Assembly: GCA_028690725.1 (NCBI GenBank)
Contig: JAQVAR010000020.1
Span: 1 to 11,310 of the forward strand
Reading direction: 5' to 3'
DNA: 11,310 bases
Source of the DNA: Candidatus Iainarchaeum sp.
GTDB lineage: Archaea; Iainarchaeota; Iainarchaeia; Iainarchaeales; JAAZKV01
The position numbers and the translations under genes are program-made. Shown one piece after another: positions 1 to 6,757 of the stretch. Each line of letters starts with the position of its first letter. The stretch's first letter is position 1. The notes under the pieces are model-generated. The model saw nothing but the letters and a program-made list of their open reading frames with translations, did not search any database and was not told the DNA's origin.

Positions 1-1764
1 TTTATCTCTTATTTCAAGACCACTAATTTCAGAAAGATAATCTAAAACATTTTCTTTAAAACTTTTTTTTCTTTCTTCCAAAGAAAAAGTTTTTGAAATG
101 GACAATGCATTTTCATCAATAATAATTTTGTTACCAACTAATTTATGAGACAAACCAATTCTTTCTAACAAATCTTTTAAATCAGAATTTTTTTCTAATA
201 TTATTTTAGAAACAAAATTATTTTCTTTTTCTAAAGAACCAGATAACAAAAAGTTATGTAGCATAATTATTTCTTTGTTGTTTAATGCTTTGTAATAATG
301 AATATATTTTGGATGTAATGGAATTTTGTATTTTTCTGAAATTTCAATAGCTATTTTTTCATCAACTTCTAAAGGATTTTTTAATATTTTTTCAAAATCA
401 AATTCTTTATCATTTTTTACTTGTCCTTTTATTTTTTTTTCTAAATCTAATTTCCACCATTCTTCAACATACCCCGGAGGTATTAATGGGTGCGCACTTT
501 TTCTAAAATCTCCATAAGAAACTAGTAAATCACCCAAATACAAAATTTTTTCAATATTATTTTTTATTTCTTGAGCAAATTCAACATTATTTACTTTTAC
601 AACAGAACCATCTTTTAACAAAACAATTGGGCCATCTATTGTTGTGCATGGAAAAAATTGTGTCGCTTTCCCAGGTCTTTCTATTTTTCCATGTGTTCCA
701 ACAGCAATGAATTCATCAAAAACATACATCCCCGCGGGATTAATTGCTTTTGCCATTATTCCAGTATTTCTTCCTCTCCCATACCTTAATCTAAAACCAC
801 CCCACCTACTCGGATATGCAAGAATTGGTCTTCCCGCTGCTAACCCATCAAGAATTTTTTTGTTTGGTTTTATTTCTATTATTGATTGTTTTTTTTCAAC
901 TTTTATTATTTTTTCTAAAAAACTCCAATCCAAATTAGCATATTTTTTTGCTTTATCCATTACCCACATTGCTTTTAATGCCAGGCCTTCTGATATTACT
1001 AATCCTGCTCCCCCCCTAATAATATTTGTTGGTATCCTAGGAAGATCTCTGTGAACTGAAACTTCAACTTTTTCTGTTGGAGTTCCATTAATACAAACAG
1101 GACAATTTTCAACTATAATTCTAATTTCATTATCAGGAACAACATATTGTCTTGATACTACTTCAGTCTGATAAATTCCCACTTCTTCAACATATCTTTC
1201 TATTTCATCTTTTGTTGGTTTGTATTTATCTAAACCAAGTAACTTTCTACCATAATCAGCCAAAATTAAAGGAATAACTGTTGAACTACCACCAGCAGCT
1301 CTTATCGGACCAGCAAAATAAACATCAACATATTTACTGCCGTCAGGATTCTTGTTTATCTCAATTTTTGGTAAACCATCTAATGGTGCAACAACAACCC
1401 CTTCTGTTTGTATTAACAAACAAGATTTTATTCCAATTTCTAATCTTTTTTGTTCTTCAGGAATAGAGCACCATTTTTGTTCTATTATTTCTTTAAATAA
1501 TTGAAAGTACGTTGCCATTCTATCATTTTTTTCAACAATTATTTCTCTGTATCTCCTTGCTAATCCAGGTAACCCAATTAATGTTTCTGCTCTATCCGCA
1601 AGATCTACTGCGGGAGTCATTTCTACTTTTGTTGAAATATCAAAACCCTTTTCTTTTACTTTTTTTGCTAGCTCGTATTGTTCGCTCACTCTCTTTTGCA
1701 TTTCTTCCAAATATTTTTTTATAATGGGTTTTGCAATTATTTCTGAAGAATCTTTAACATTCAT
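1..1764 (-). CDS. polC: DNA polymerase D large subunit DP2 (N-terminal 588 residues, cut by window edge)
   Basis: Large catalytic subunit of PolD, the replicative DNA polymerase of euryarchaea and DPANN. The open frame runs from ATG at 1764 off the left edge without a stop, so 588 residues are visible of the 1,100 or more usual in the family. Family motifs appear in order: YFAGPIRAAGG (149-159), the NCPVCINGTPT segment (220-230) leading to RIPTNIIRGGAGL, AGRPILAYPSRWGGFRLRYG (310-329) followed by GRNTG, TIDGPIVLLKDGSVV (375-389), and LGDLLVSYGDF then HPLIPPGYVEEWW (410-437). The catalytic aspartates of the double-psi barrel core, the zinc sites and the PCNA-binding tail lie beyond residue 588 and are not visible. 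No intein interrupts the visible part. The start overlaps the DP1 stop as ATGA, with a GAGGT ribosome binding site at 1771-1775, so the two subunits are probably translated in a coupled way. Confidence 0.97.
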   Translation of the reverse strand, partial: MNVKDSSEIIAKPIIKKYLEEMQKRVSEQYELAKKVKEKGFDISTKVEMTPAVDLADRAETLIGLPGLARRYREIIVEKNDRMATYFQLFKEIIEQKWCSIPEEQKRLEIGIKSCLLIQTEGVVVAPLDGLPKIEINKNPDGSKYVDVYFAGPIRAAGGSSTVIPLILADYGRKLLGLDKYKPTKDEIERYVEEVGIYQTEVVSRQYVVPDNEIRIIVENCPVCINGTPTEKVEVSVHRDLPRIPTNIIRGGAGLVISEGLALKAMWVMDKAKKYANLDWSFLEKIIKVEKKQSIIEIKPNKKILDGLAAGRPILAYPSRWGGFRLRYGRGRNTGIMAKAINPAGMYVFDEFIAVGTHGKIERPGKATQFFPCTTIDGPIVLLKDGSVVKVNNVEFAQEIKNNIEKILYLGDLLVSYGDFRKSAHPLIPPGYVEEWWKLDLEKKIKGQVKNDKEFDFEKILKNPLEVDEKIAIEISEKYKIPLHPKYIHYYKALNNKEIIMLHNFLLSGSLEKENNFVSKIILEKNSDLKDLLERIGLSHKLVGNKIIIDENALSISKTFSLEERKKSFKENVLDYLSEISGLEIRDK

Positions 1765-3296
1765 TCTTTAACCTCTTCTAATTGTTCAGGAACAATTTCT
1801 TTTTGCAAATTATTTCTCATAAAATAAAACTCTGTTATTTGTCTATTACTCAAATTAATCATTGGAAAAATTCCCGGTGTTGGGGTATGCCCAATCTTTT
1901 TTTCAAAATCAGTTTGTGCTTCCCAACAACCACCATTCAAAACAGTTGTCCCTCGGTAATTAGCATAACCATTGTGATGCATATCCCCAATCCAAACCAA
2001 ATCAGGAATTTCTTTAATAACCATATAATCTTTTTTTTCTGGGACATAAGGATTTCTACCACCATAACTAGGCATCAAATCTCTTTTTTTTAATAACTCA
2101 ACCATTCCTTTTTCAGGATGATCCATTGTTAGAAAAGAAACATTGCTAATAAGATCATGAATACTTGGGCCATGATAAATAAGATTTTTTAATCCTTCAG
2201 TTTCAACCCATGATGGAGAAGAAATAAAATGAAAATTTCTTTGTGCATATAGTCTTGGTAAAAATTCTTTTGGAATAGCCGGTTGTGGTTCTGCTCTTCT
2301 CACAGAATCATGTTGCCCAGGACAAACAAAAATTTGTATATACTCTGGAATTTGTAACATTATTTCTTCAAATGCTTCATATTGATCATACAAATCTTTT
2401 ATTAACAAATCATCAAACTGACCAGGATATACTCCTACCCCAGCAATATTATCCCCATTAACAAACAAATATTGTAATTTTCCAACTTTTTGTTTTTGCT
2501 TTTCTGACAAATTTTCTCCATTCAAAAATTTTAACCATTTTTCTACAACTTTGTCTAAAAAATATTTGCTACCAATATGAAAATCCGATGTTCCTCCAGA
2601 ATAAACTTCTTCATTGAGCAAAACATTTTTTCTTATTGGAAGATCTGGCCAATAAATTTCTTTTATTATTATAAAATCATCACCAATTTTTACTCCTTTT
2701 ATTCCAATAACATTATCTTCTAAAATTCTTTCACCCTTTAACATTAATTCTTTTTCTTTTTGCATTATCAAAACAATACATTTTGTATCCAAATCCTCTA
2801 TTTCAAAAGCAATATGCTTGTTTTTTGTAATCCACTTTTTGTTAATAATTCCTATCAAATCAACATTCTCATTTTTTGGAATTGACTTCAAATTTTTTAT
2901 TTCTATAGGAGAAAGATTATGTCTTTCTTTTAACATATTTGAAAGTAACTTGAATTTGCTCCTAAATAATCTCAAAAAATCTTCTACTTTCCCTTCCGAA
3001 TTACTTTGACCAGTAACATCATATTCTTGCATTACCCTAAAATTAGGAGCCCTATCTTTTGCTTGTGGGCTAAAATTAGTTTTTCTTATTTCTACTTTTG
3101 TGCTTAATTGCGAAATTTTTGTTCTAGCTAACTTTCTTTCCAATATTTTTGGTTCTATCATGAATTGTCCTTCTTCAAACAATTCTTCCAAAATTTTTTT
3201 CCAATTATCATTTTTTGATAATAACTCAACACTCTGCTTTGAAATAAATAATCCTTTTGATTCAGCAAATCTTATTATTTCTTCCAATTCTTTCAC
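1761..3296 (-). CDS. polB: DNA polymerase D small subunit DP1 (calcineurin-like 3'-5' exonuclease subunit)
   Basis: Proofreading and structural subunit of PolD, 511 residues. Residues 1-60 look like the helical N-terminal domain, 60-115 a linker, about 140-215 the OB fold, and 230-490 the calcineurin-like phosphoesterase domain. Phosphoesterase motifs: SDFHIGS (D238, H240), NGDNIAGVGVYPGQ (D282), PGQHD then RRAEPQP (Q328, H329, D330), YHG (H375), GDMHHNGYANYRG (D438, H440), ending with WEAQTDFEK and TPTPG, all in family order. Two metal-ligand positions differ from the usual GNHD and GHxH: Asn to Gln (328) and His to Asp (438). By the Mre11 scheme both belong to the second metal site, while the first-site ligands are intact. 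The start is GTG, with an in-frame stop four codons upstream and no clear ribosome binding site. It lies 9 bases after UPF0147 and overlaps DP2 by 4 bases. Confidence 0.97.
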   Translation of the reverse strand: MKELEEIIRFAESKGLFISKQSVELLSKNDNWKKILEELFEEGQFMIEPKILERKLARTKISQLSTKVEIRKTNFSPQAKDRAPNFRVMQEYDVTGQSNSEGKVEDFLRLFRSKFKLLSNMLKERHNLSPIEIKNLKSIPKNENVDLIGIINKKWITKNKHIAFEIEDLDTKCIVLIMQKEKELMLKGERILEDNVIGIKGVKIGDDFIIIKEIYWPDLPIRKNVLLNEEVYSGGTSDFHIGSKYFLDKVVEKWLKFLNGENLSEKQKQKVGKLQYLFVNGDNIAGVGVYPGQFDDLLIKDLYDQYEAFEEIMLQIPEYIQIFVCPGQHDSVRRAEPQPAIPKEFLPRLYAQRNFHFISSPSWVETEGLKNLIYHGPSIHDLISNVSFLTMDHPEKGMVELLKKRDLMPSYGGRNPYVPEKKDYMVIKEIPDLVWIGDMHHNGYANYRGTTVLNGGCWEAQTDFEKKIGHTPTPGIFPMINLSNRQITEFYFMRNNLQKEIVPEQLEEVKE

Positions 3297-3305
3297 ACAA
3301 CTGGT

Positions 3306-3545
3306 TTACTTCATTTTTTCCTTCATGTCCTCAACCAGTGAAATTACGTGCCAAATGTCAGTTCTTGTGTGTTCAGGCATATTAACATCATTGCTAATAT
3401 CATCCAACAAGTATATTGCTTCGCTTAAAGTAGTAGAATTATTTTGTTTTATTTTAGAAATAGCTTCTTCTATTTTCAATCGAATATTTCTTGGAACGGC
3501 TCTATCATTAATAATTTCATTCATTATTTCAATAGTTTCGTTCAT
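3306..3545 (-). CDS. UPF0147 family protein
   Basis: A 79-residue archaeal protein of unknown function. The family signature is clear: a helical N-terminus, then RAVPRNIRLKIEEA (15-28), AIYLLDDIS (43-51) and NMPEHTRTDIWHVIS (55-69). This matches the UPF0147 pattern VPRNIR...AIYLLDEIS..PNMP.H.RT.IW...S. Members are small all-helical proteins; no membrane segment is present. The ATG at 3545 is supported by a GGTGAT ribosome binding site four to five bases upstream and by a TATA-like element about 50 bases upstream. It is the first gene of a unit with both PolD subunits (9 bases to DP1), which hints at a replication-linked role. That is guilt by association only. Confidence 0.93.
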   Translation of the reverse strand: MNETIEIMNEIINDRAVPRNIRLKIEEAISKIKQNNSTTLSEAIYLLDDISNDVNMPEHTRTDIWHVISLVEDMKEKMK

Positions 3546-3548
3546 ATT

Positions 3549-3554
3549 ATCACC
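3549..3554 (-). promoter_or_regulatory. Ribosome binding site of the UPF0147 gene
   Basis: GGTGAT on the minus strand just before ATG 3545. It matches the archaeal anti-Shine-Dalgarno complement GGAGGTGATC. It shows this transcript has a leader, unlike the plus-strand gene that shares the intergenic region. Confidence 0.75.
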
Positions 3555-3560
3555 AGTTTT

Positions 3561-3590
3561 TTGCAGACAATTTAATTAAAATCCGCGCAA
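3561..3590. promoter_or_regulatory. Imperfect 30-bp dyad over the predicted transcription start of the UPF0147-PolD operon
   Basis: The ends read TTGC and GCAA and the centre is TTTAATTAAA, symmetric about 3575/3576. Ten of 15 half-site positions are complementary in DNA, and two more would be G.U in RNA. It begins just inside the TATA-like element and covers the expected start site near 3571, where archaeal repressors commonly bind. Whether any regulator uses it is unknown, and AT-rich DNA yields such dyads by chance. Confidence 0.35.
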
Positions 3591-3592
3591 CC

Positions 3593-3600
3593 AATATAAG
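3593..3600 (-). promoter_or_regulatory. TATA-like element for the UPF0147-DP1-DP2 operon
   Basis: The minus strand reads CTTATATT, 48-55 bases upstream of ATG 3545. Allowing about 25 bases from TATA to start site, transcription would begin near 3571 and give a leader of about 25 bases containing the GGTGAT site. The upstream CTTAACC occupies the BRE position. Confidence 0.5.
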
Positions 3601-3677
3601 GTTAAGAAAAAAGGTTTTTAAATAAAAGGTTTTCAAAAAAACAATATTATTTTAACAAATTATTTGAATAAAAAAAA

Positions 3678-3684
3678 TTATATA
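3678..3684 (+). promoter_or_regulatory. TATA box giving a probable leaderless transcript for the 3706 gene
   Basis: TTATATA is centred 25 bases upstream of ATG 3706, so the predicted start site coincides with the start codon. The 20 bases before the ATG contain no GG-rich ribosome binding site, consistent with leaderless translation. Confidence 0.6.
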
Positions 3685-3705
3685 CTTTAATGCAACTATT
3701 ATTTT

Positions 3706-4113
3706 ATGGTTAATAAAAAAGCTTCAATTTCAGAATTAAAAAAATTAATGGTTGAAGCACAAAAAAGAGGTTCTAAAACAAGGGTTTGTTCAAGACCAAG
3801 AATAGGGACAAGAGGGGCAAGTGGCCCAAGAGGGTTATGGATTAGAGAAAAAATGGTTTCAAAAATAGGTGAAATGGCGTCTTATCCCAACAGACCAAAT
3901 GGTGAACTAGCAGTCAGAATTAACAGAATTCTTTTAAAAGCAAGAGCAGAACAATTATTTATTGAAAATTTTCCAACAGAAATGCAAGCACTTAATAATA
4001 TTGTGATTAAATTATTAAAATTTGATAATGTTTTGAAAAAAAATCTTAAACCAAAACCAATAAAACTTACTTTGTTAGAAGAAAGATCTTTAAAAATGTT
4101 TGAAAACAAGTAA
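3706..4113 (+). CDS. Unrecognised small basic protein (135 aa)
   Basis: I do not recognise this protein. It is lysine/arginine rich, has one cysteine (C28), no membrane segment and no signal peptide. Residues 20-43 form a Gly/Arg/Pro-rich stretch (RGSKTRV, then RPRIGTRGASGPRG) that looks unstructured or nucleic-acid binding. Residues 44-59 and 66-113 look helical, with amphipathic patterns such as ELAVRINRILLKARAEQLF, and the tail is basic. The frame is supported by a TATA box 25 bases before the ATG, codon use like the neighbours, and a terminator-like element just after the stop. It is divergent from the PolD operon and convergent with NOG1. A ribosome- or DNA-associated role is possible from composition alone. 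Confidence 0.75.
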   Translation: MVNKKASISELKKLMVEAQKRGSKTRVCSRPRIGTRGASGPRGLWIREKMVSKIGEMASYPNRPNGELAVRINRILLKARAEQLFIENFPTEMQALNNIVIKLLKFDNVLKKNLKPKPIKLTLLEERSLKMFENK

Positions 4114-4146
4114 AATATTTTAAAAAAAATTAATAAAATATTTTTT
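4112..4146. terminator. Bidirectional oligo-T / inverted-repeat terminator between convergent genes
   Basis: Two copies of the self-complementary AAAATATTTT (4112-4121 and 4135-4144) flank an eight-A run (4122-4129). The plus strand ends in T6 (4141-4146), and the A run reads as T8 on the minus strand just beyond the NOG1 stop. Archaeal termination uses oligo-T tracts, so this can end both converging transcripts. Confidence 0.5.
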
Positions 4147-4161
4147 GAATTATTATGAAAT

Positions 4162-5127
4162 TTATTTTAATAGTTCTTCTTTCAAATTGTTTAGCCCTTC
4201 GCCTTCTATTACAACATAGTTTTCAGAAAATTCTTTTAAAATTTCTTCTAATTTTGTTTTTTCTATTAGGTCTGTTTTATTTATTACTATTATGAATCCT
4301 TTGTCTGAAAAAAGTTTTTTTAATTCTTTTAAAAGATTTTTTTGTTCTGAAATAATTTGTAATGGATCTATAACAAAAATTATTGTTCCTTTCAAATATT
4401 GGAATGCTGAAATCGCTTTTAATTCAATATTATTTCTTTTACTTAATGAACGATCTAATAATCCGGGAGTATCAATTACTTGTATCGGCAAATATTTTTT
4501 GAAAAATATTCCAACATTCAGTCCTTTTGTTGTAAAAGGATATGAAGCAATTTTTGGTTTTGATTCAGTAATTTTTGATAATAATGTTGATTTTCCAACG
4601 TTTGGTAGCCCAGCTATCAAATAAACTTCTTCATCAGCTTTTATACTTGGTAATTCTTTTAATTTTTTTACTGATTCGTTATAAAAATTAATATCTTTTT
4701 TCAAGCTTTTTATTAATGAAGATACCCTTCCAAAATATTCTCTTGAAATATTTTTTGCTATTTTGATTGAATTTGGTTCGAACTTTAATTCTTTTAATTT
4801 AACTATTTTTTCTCTTCTAATATTTTTAATTATTTTTGATACTGACGACATGTTTGAAAGAGCTTTTTTTACATTATTAATATCTATTATAAACGTAAAC
4901 AAATCTTTATAAAATTCTGGTAATTTATCAATACTCGGAAAATCTTTTACTATTCCAGATAATTTTTCTATTAAGAATTCTGACGAAGCATCTATTTTTG
5001 CTATTTCTTTTCCCTTCATAGTATAAAAAGGAGTTTTTTGTTTTTTGTAATGTGCTGATTGTTTTCTAGCTCTTGCAAAAGCTGCATCAATTAATTTTTC
5101 TGGAATATCAATCGTTTTCAAATTCAC
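4162..5127 (-). CDS. NOG1-family GTPase (large ribosomal subunit assembly)
   Basis: Archaeal NOG1-type GTPase of the OBG/NOG group, 321 residues, acting in 50S assembly by homology. Residues 1-160 are the NOG1 N-terminal helical domain, with FPSIDKLPEFYKDL (63-76) and the basic helix ending in GRVSSLIKSLKKD. The G domain follows: G1 GLPNVGKS (173-180), switch I YPFTTKGLNVG (196-206), G3 DTPGLLDR (219-226) followed by RNNIE.KAI, G4 NKTD (283-286), and a degenerate G5 near 308-312. The eukaryotic C-terminal extension is absent, as is normal in archaea. The start is GTG, overlapping the upstream stop as GTGA, with GGTG seven bases before it. It is the second gene of a two-gene unit with a basic coiled-coil protein that may be a partner. 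Confidence 0.93.
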   Translation of the reverse strand: MNLKTIDIPEKLIDAAFARARKQSAHYKKQKTPFYTMKGKEIAKIDASSEFLIEKLSGIVKDFPSIDKLPEFYKDLFTFIIDINNVKKALSNMSSVSKIIKNIRREKIVKLKELKFEPNSIKIAKNISREYFGRVSSLIKSLKKDINFYNESVKKLKELPSIKADEEVYLIAGLPNVGKSTLLSKITESKPKIASYPFTTKGLNVGIFFKKYLPIQVIDTPGLLDRSLSKRNNIELKAISAFQYLKGTIIFVIDPLQIISEQKNLLKELKKLFSDKGFIIVINKTDLIEKTKLEEILKEFSENYVVIEGEGLNNLKEELLK

Positions 5128-5657
5128 TTTTTAACACCTTTTTTTCTATTTAACAAAATTGCTTTTTCAACCAACTGAGGATTTCTTTTTCTTATTTCAT
5201 TTATTGCCCAAGGAGATTCCCTTAAAATTCTTCTTAATACTGTTTTTGATCTTTTATTATTAACAACTTGTTTCAAAACATATTCTACTGTTTCAATTGT
5301 GTCTTGTCTCATTTTTAAATCTGATTTTTTTGGTTTTTTTCTTTTTTTCAACAAAGCATTTTTTAGTTTAATATTTTTTTCTAATAATTTTTGTCTTTCT
5401 TCCCTTGTTTTTTTTCTTTCTTTAAGAATAGTTTCACTATCTTTTAATTTTTTTTCAGAATCTTTTTGTTGTTCTAATTCTTTTACCATTTTTTTTCTTG
5501 CTTTTGGAAATTTTTCTGGAAAAAGTGTTAAAAGCCATTTTTTATAATTTCCTTTTCTTTCAACTGGATCAGAATATGACAATCCAATTGCTCCCTTAAC
5601 ATTCCTTTTTATCTGCGTATTTTGGCTTAAAAAAATTTTATTTTTTCGTTTTAACAT
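5124..5657 (-). CDS. Unrecognised Lys/Arg-rich coiled-coil protein upstream of NOG1 (177 aa)
   Basis: I do not recognise this family. Residues 1-25 are basic and extended, 27-55 contain SYSDPVERKGNYKKWLLTLF followed by PEKFPKARKK, about 55-108 form a highly charged continuous helix likely to be coiled coil, and 115-177 are a basic helical tail (TVLRRILRESPWAINEIRKR). It has no cysteines and no membrane segment, and is extremely basic, as expected of an RNA- or ribosome-binding protein. Its stop overlaps the NOG1 start codon (GTGA), so the two are probably translated together, which suggests a role in ribosome assembly. The ATG at 5657 has no ribosome binding site, and only a CTG lies in frame between it and the upstream stop. 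Transcription probably starts a few bases upstream, giving an almost leaderless message. Confidence 0.8.
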   Translation of the reverse strand: MLKRKNKIFLSQNTQIKRNVKGAIGLSYSDPVERKGNYKKWLLTLFPEKFPKARKKMVKELEQQKDSEKKLKDSETILKERKKTREERQKLLEKNIKLKNALLKKRKKPKKSDLKMRQDTIETVEYVLKQVVNNKRSKTVLRRILRESPWAINEIRKRNPQLVEKAILLNRKKGVKK

Positions 5658-5687
5658 AACATATTTAAGGTTAAGCAGTTTTTTAAT

Positions 5688-5698
5688 CTATACTAGTA
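5688..5698. promoter_or_regulatory. Possible shared TATA element between the NOG1 unit and secFD
   Basis: CTATACTAGTA contains TATA (5690-5693), which reads the same on both strands, and the palindrome TACTAGTA (5691-5698). The TATA centre is about 28 bases from secF ATG 5720 and about 35 bases from the divergent ATG 5657. Both would have very short or no leaders. The match to the TATA consensus is weak. Confidence 0.35.
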
Positions 5699-5719
5699 AT
5701 GATTATTTAGGTTTTCAAA

Positions 5720-6757
5720 ATGGATGATTTTTTTGGAAAAAAATATAAAAGATTTCTTATAATACCTTTAATCTTAATTGTATTATTCTCGTTTTTAATA
5801 TTTATTTTTCCAGGGGTAAGCCCAGGAATTGATTTAGTTGGAGGAAATGAAATTACTATTCGCTCTAAAAATCAATTAAATGAGCAAGAAATAATAAGTG
5901 TTTTGAACGAAGAATTTTCTCTTAGTGAATTGAGTGTTTCAACCCTCGCTTCTCCAACTAGTTTTGGTGCATTAATTAGGTATGGAAATAACCCCATTAT
6001 TAATGAAGTGGAAAGTTTGTTGGCTAATGCAGAATTTAATTTGGATGACGATATTATTTCAATAGAATATTCTAAAAAAGCGATTTTTTTATTAAATGGA
6101 CTTGAAAAAGAATATGCTAATGCTAAGCTTGCTTTGTTAGATGCACAAGATGCTCTTTTAGAATACAAAGAAGATTTTTCAGCTAGTTTACAACAAGCAT
6201 TAGAAAATAAATTAAATTTGGGAGAAAATTTTGAATTTCAAAAAAAAGAAATTTCTCCAACTATTGGTGCAGCAGCCCTTTCTTCAATGTTACAAATTTC
6301 TATTTGGGGTTTTGTCTTAATTACTATAATAATTTTTATTGCTTTTAGAAAATTTGTTCCAACAGCAGCAATTATATTAGCAATGATTTTTGATGTAATG
6401 GCTGGTTTAGTAGGAATGGCATTGTTAAATATTCCTTTGACAATAACAACTATCCCCGCATTGTTAATGCTCATTGGTTATTCTGTTGATACTGATATAA
6501 TGCTTACTTCACGTTTGTTAAAAAATCATGGTGGAACAAATGGTGAAAGAGCAACAACTTCTATGAAAACTGGTTTGACTATGACTGGAACTACATTAGC
6601 AGCATTAATTCCAATGATAATAATTTCTTATTTTTATCAAATAGAAGTAGTATATAATATCTCAGCAATTTTATTATTTGGTTTAATTGGCGACCTTATT
6701 TCTACTTGGCTTATGAACGCACCAATATTATTATGGTTTATTGAGGGAAAAAAATGA
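5720..6757 (+). CDS. secF: Protein translocase subunit SecF
   Basis: Membrane component of the SecDF complex, which aids export through SecYE on the extracytoplasmic side. It has 345 residues with the family's six membrane segments: 11-31, then a long outer loop, 190-209, 212-235, 241-262, 284-304 and 310-335. The GIDLVGGNEITI motif follows segment 1 (36-47). Segment 4 holds IGYSVDTDIMLTSRLLKN (252-269) with paired acidic residues D257 and D259, typical of SecF. The outer loop carries a helical stretch at about 116-170 that makes the protein roughly 50 residues longer than archaeal SecFs I know. A weak AGGT lies at 5709-5712. The stop overlaps the secD start (ATGA), so the pair is one operon in the order F then D. 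Confidence 0.95.
   Translation: MDDFFGKKYKRFLIIPLILIVLFSFLIFIFPGVSPGIDLVGGNEITIRSKNQLNEQEIISVLNEEFSLSELSVSTLASPTSFGALIRYGNNPIINEVESLLANAEFNLDDDIISIEYSKKAIFLLNGLEKEYANAKLALLDAQDALLEYKEDFSASLQQALENKLNLGENFEFQKKEISPTIGAAALSSMLQISIWGFVLITIIIFIAFRKFVPTAAIILAMIFDVMAGLVGMALLNIPLTITTIPALLMLIGYSVDTDIMLTSRLLKNHGGTNGERATTSMKTGLTMTGTTLAALIPMIIISYFYQIEVVYNISAILLFGLIGDLISTWLMNAPILLWFIEGKK
6743..6746 (+). promoter_or_regulatory. Ribosome binding site of secD
   Basis: GAGG lies seven bases before ATG 6754, inside the end of secF. It fixes the secD start at the ATGA overlap. Confidence 0.65.

Noticed and set aside
644..1054. Open frame of 136 codons on the plus strand
   Set aside because: It lies antisense inside the DP2 gene, whose motifs are unmistakable, and it has no family match or promoter.
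1..1764. Intein in DP2
   Set aside because: Conserved blocks in the visible half run on without an insertion. The usual insertion area near the active site is outside the window.
3100..3579. Open frame of 159 codons on the plus strand
   Set aside because: It is antisense to the DP1 N-terminus and all of UPF0147. The Phe/Ser/Ile-rich product is the usual reverse reading of Lys/Glu/Asn-rich genes.
5660..5675. CTTAACCTTAAATAT on the minus strand as BRE-TATA for the 177-residue gene
   Set aside because: It resembles the UPF0147 promoter, but it is so close to ATG 5657 that transcription would start inside the gene, where no alternative start codon exists.
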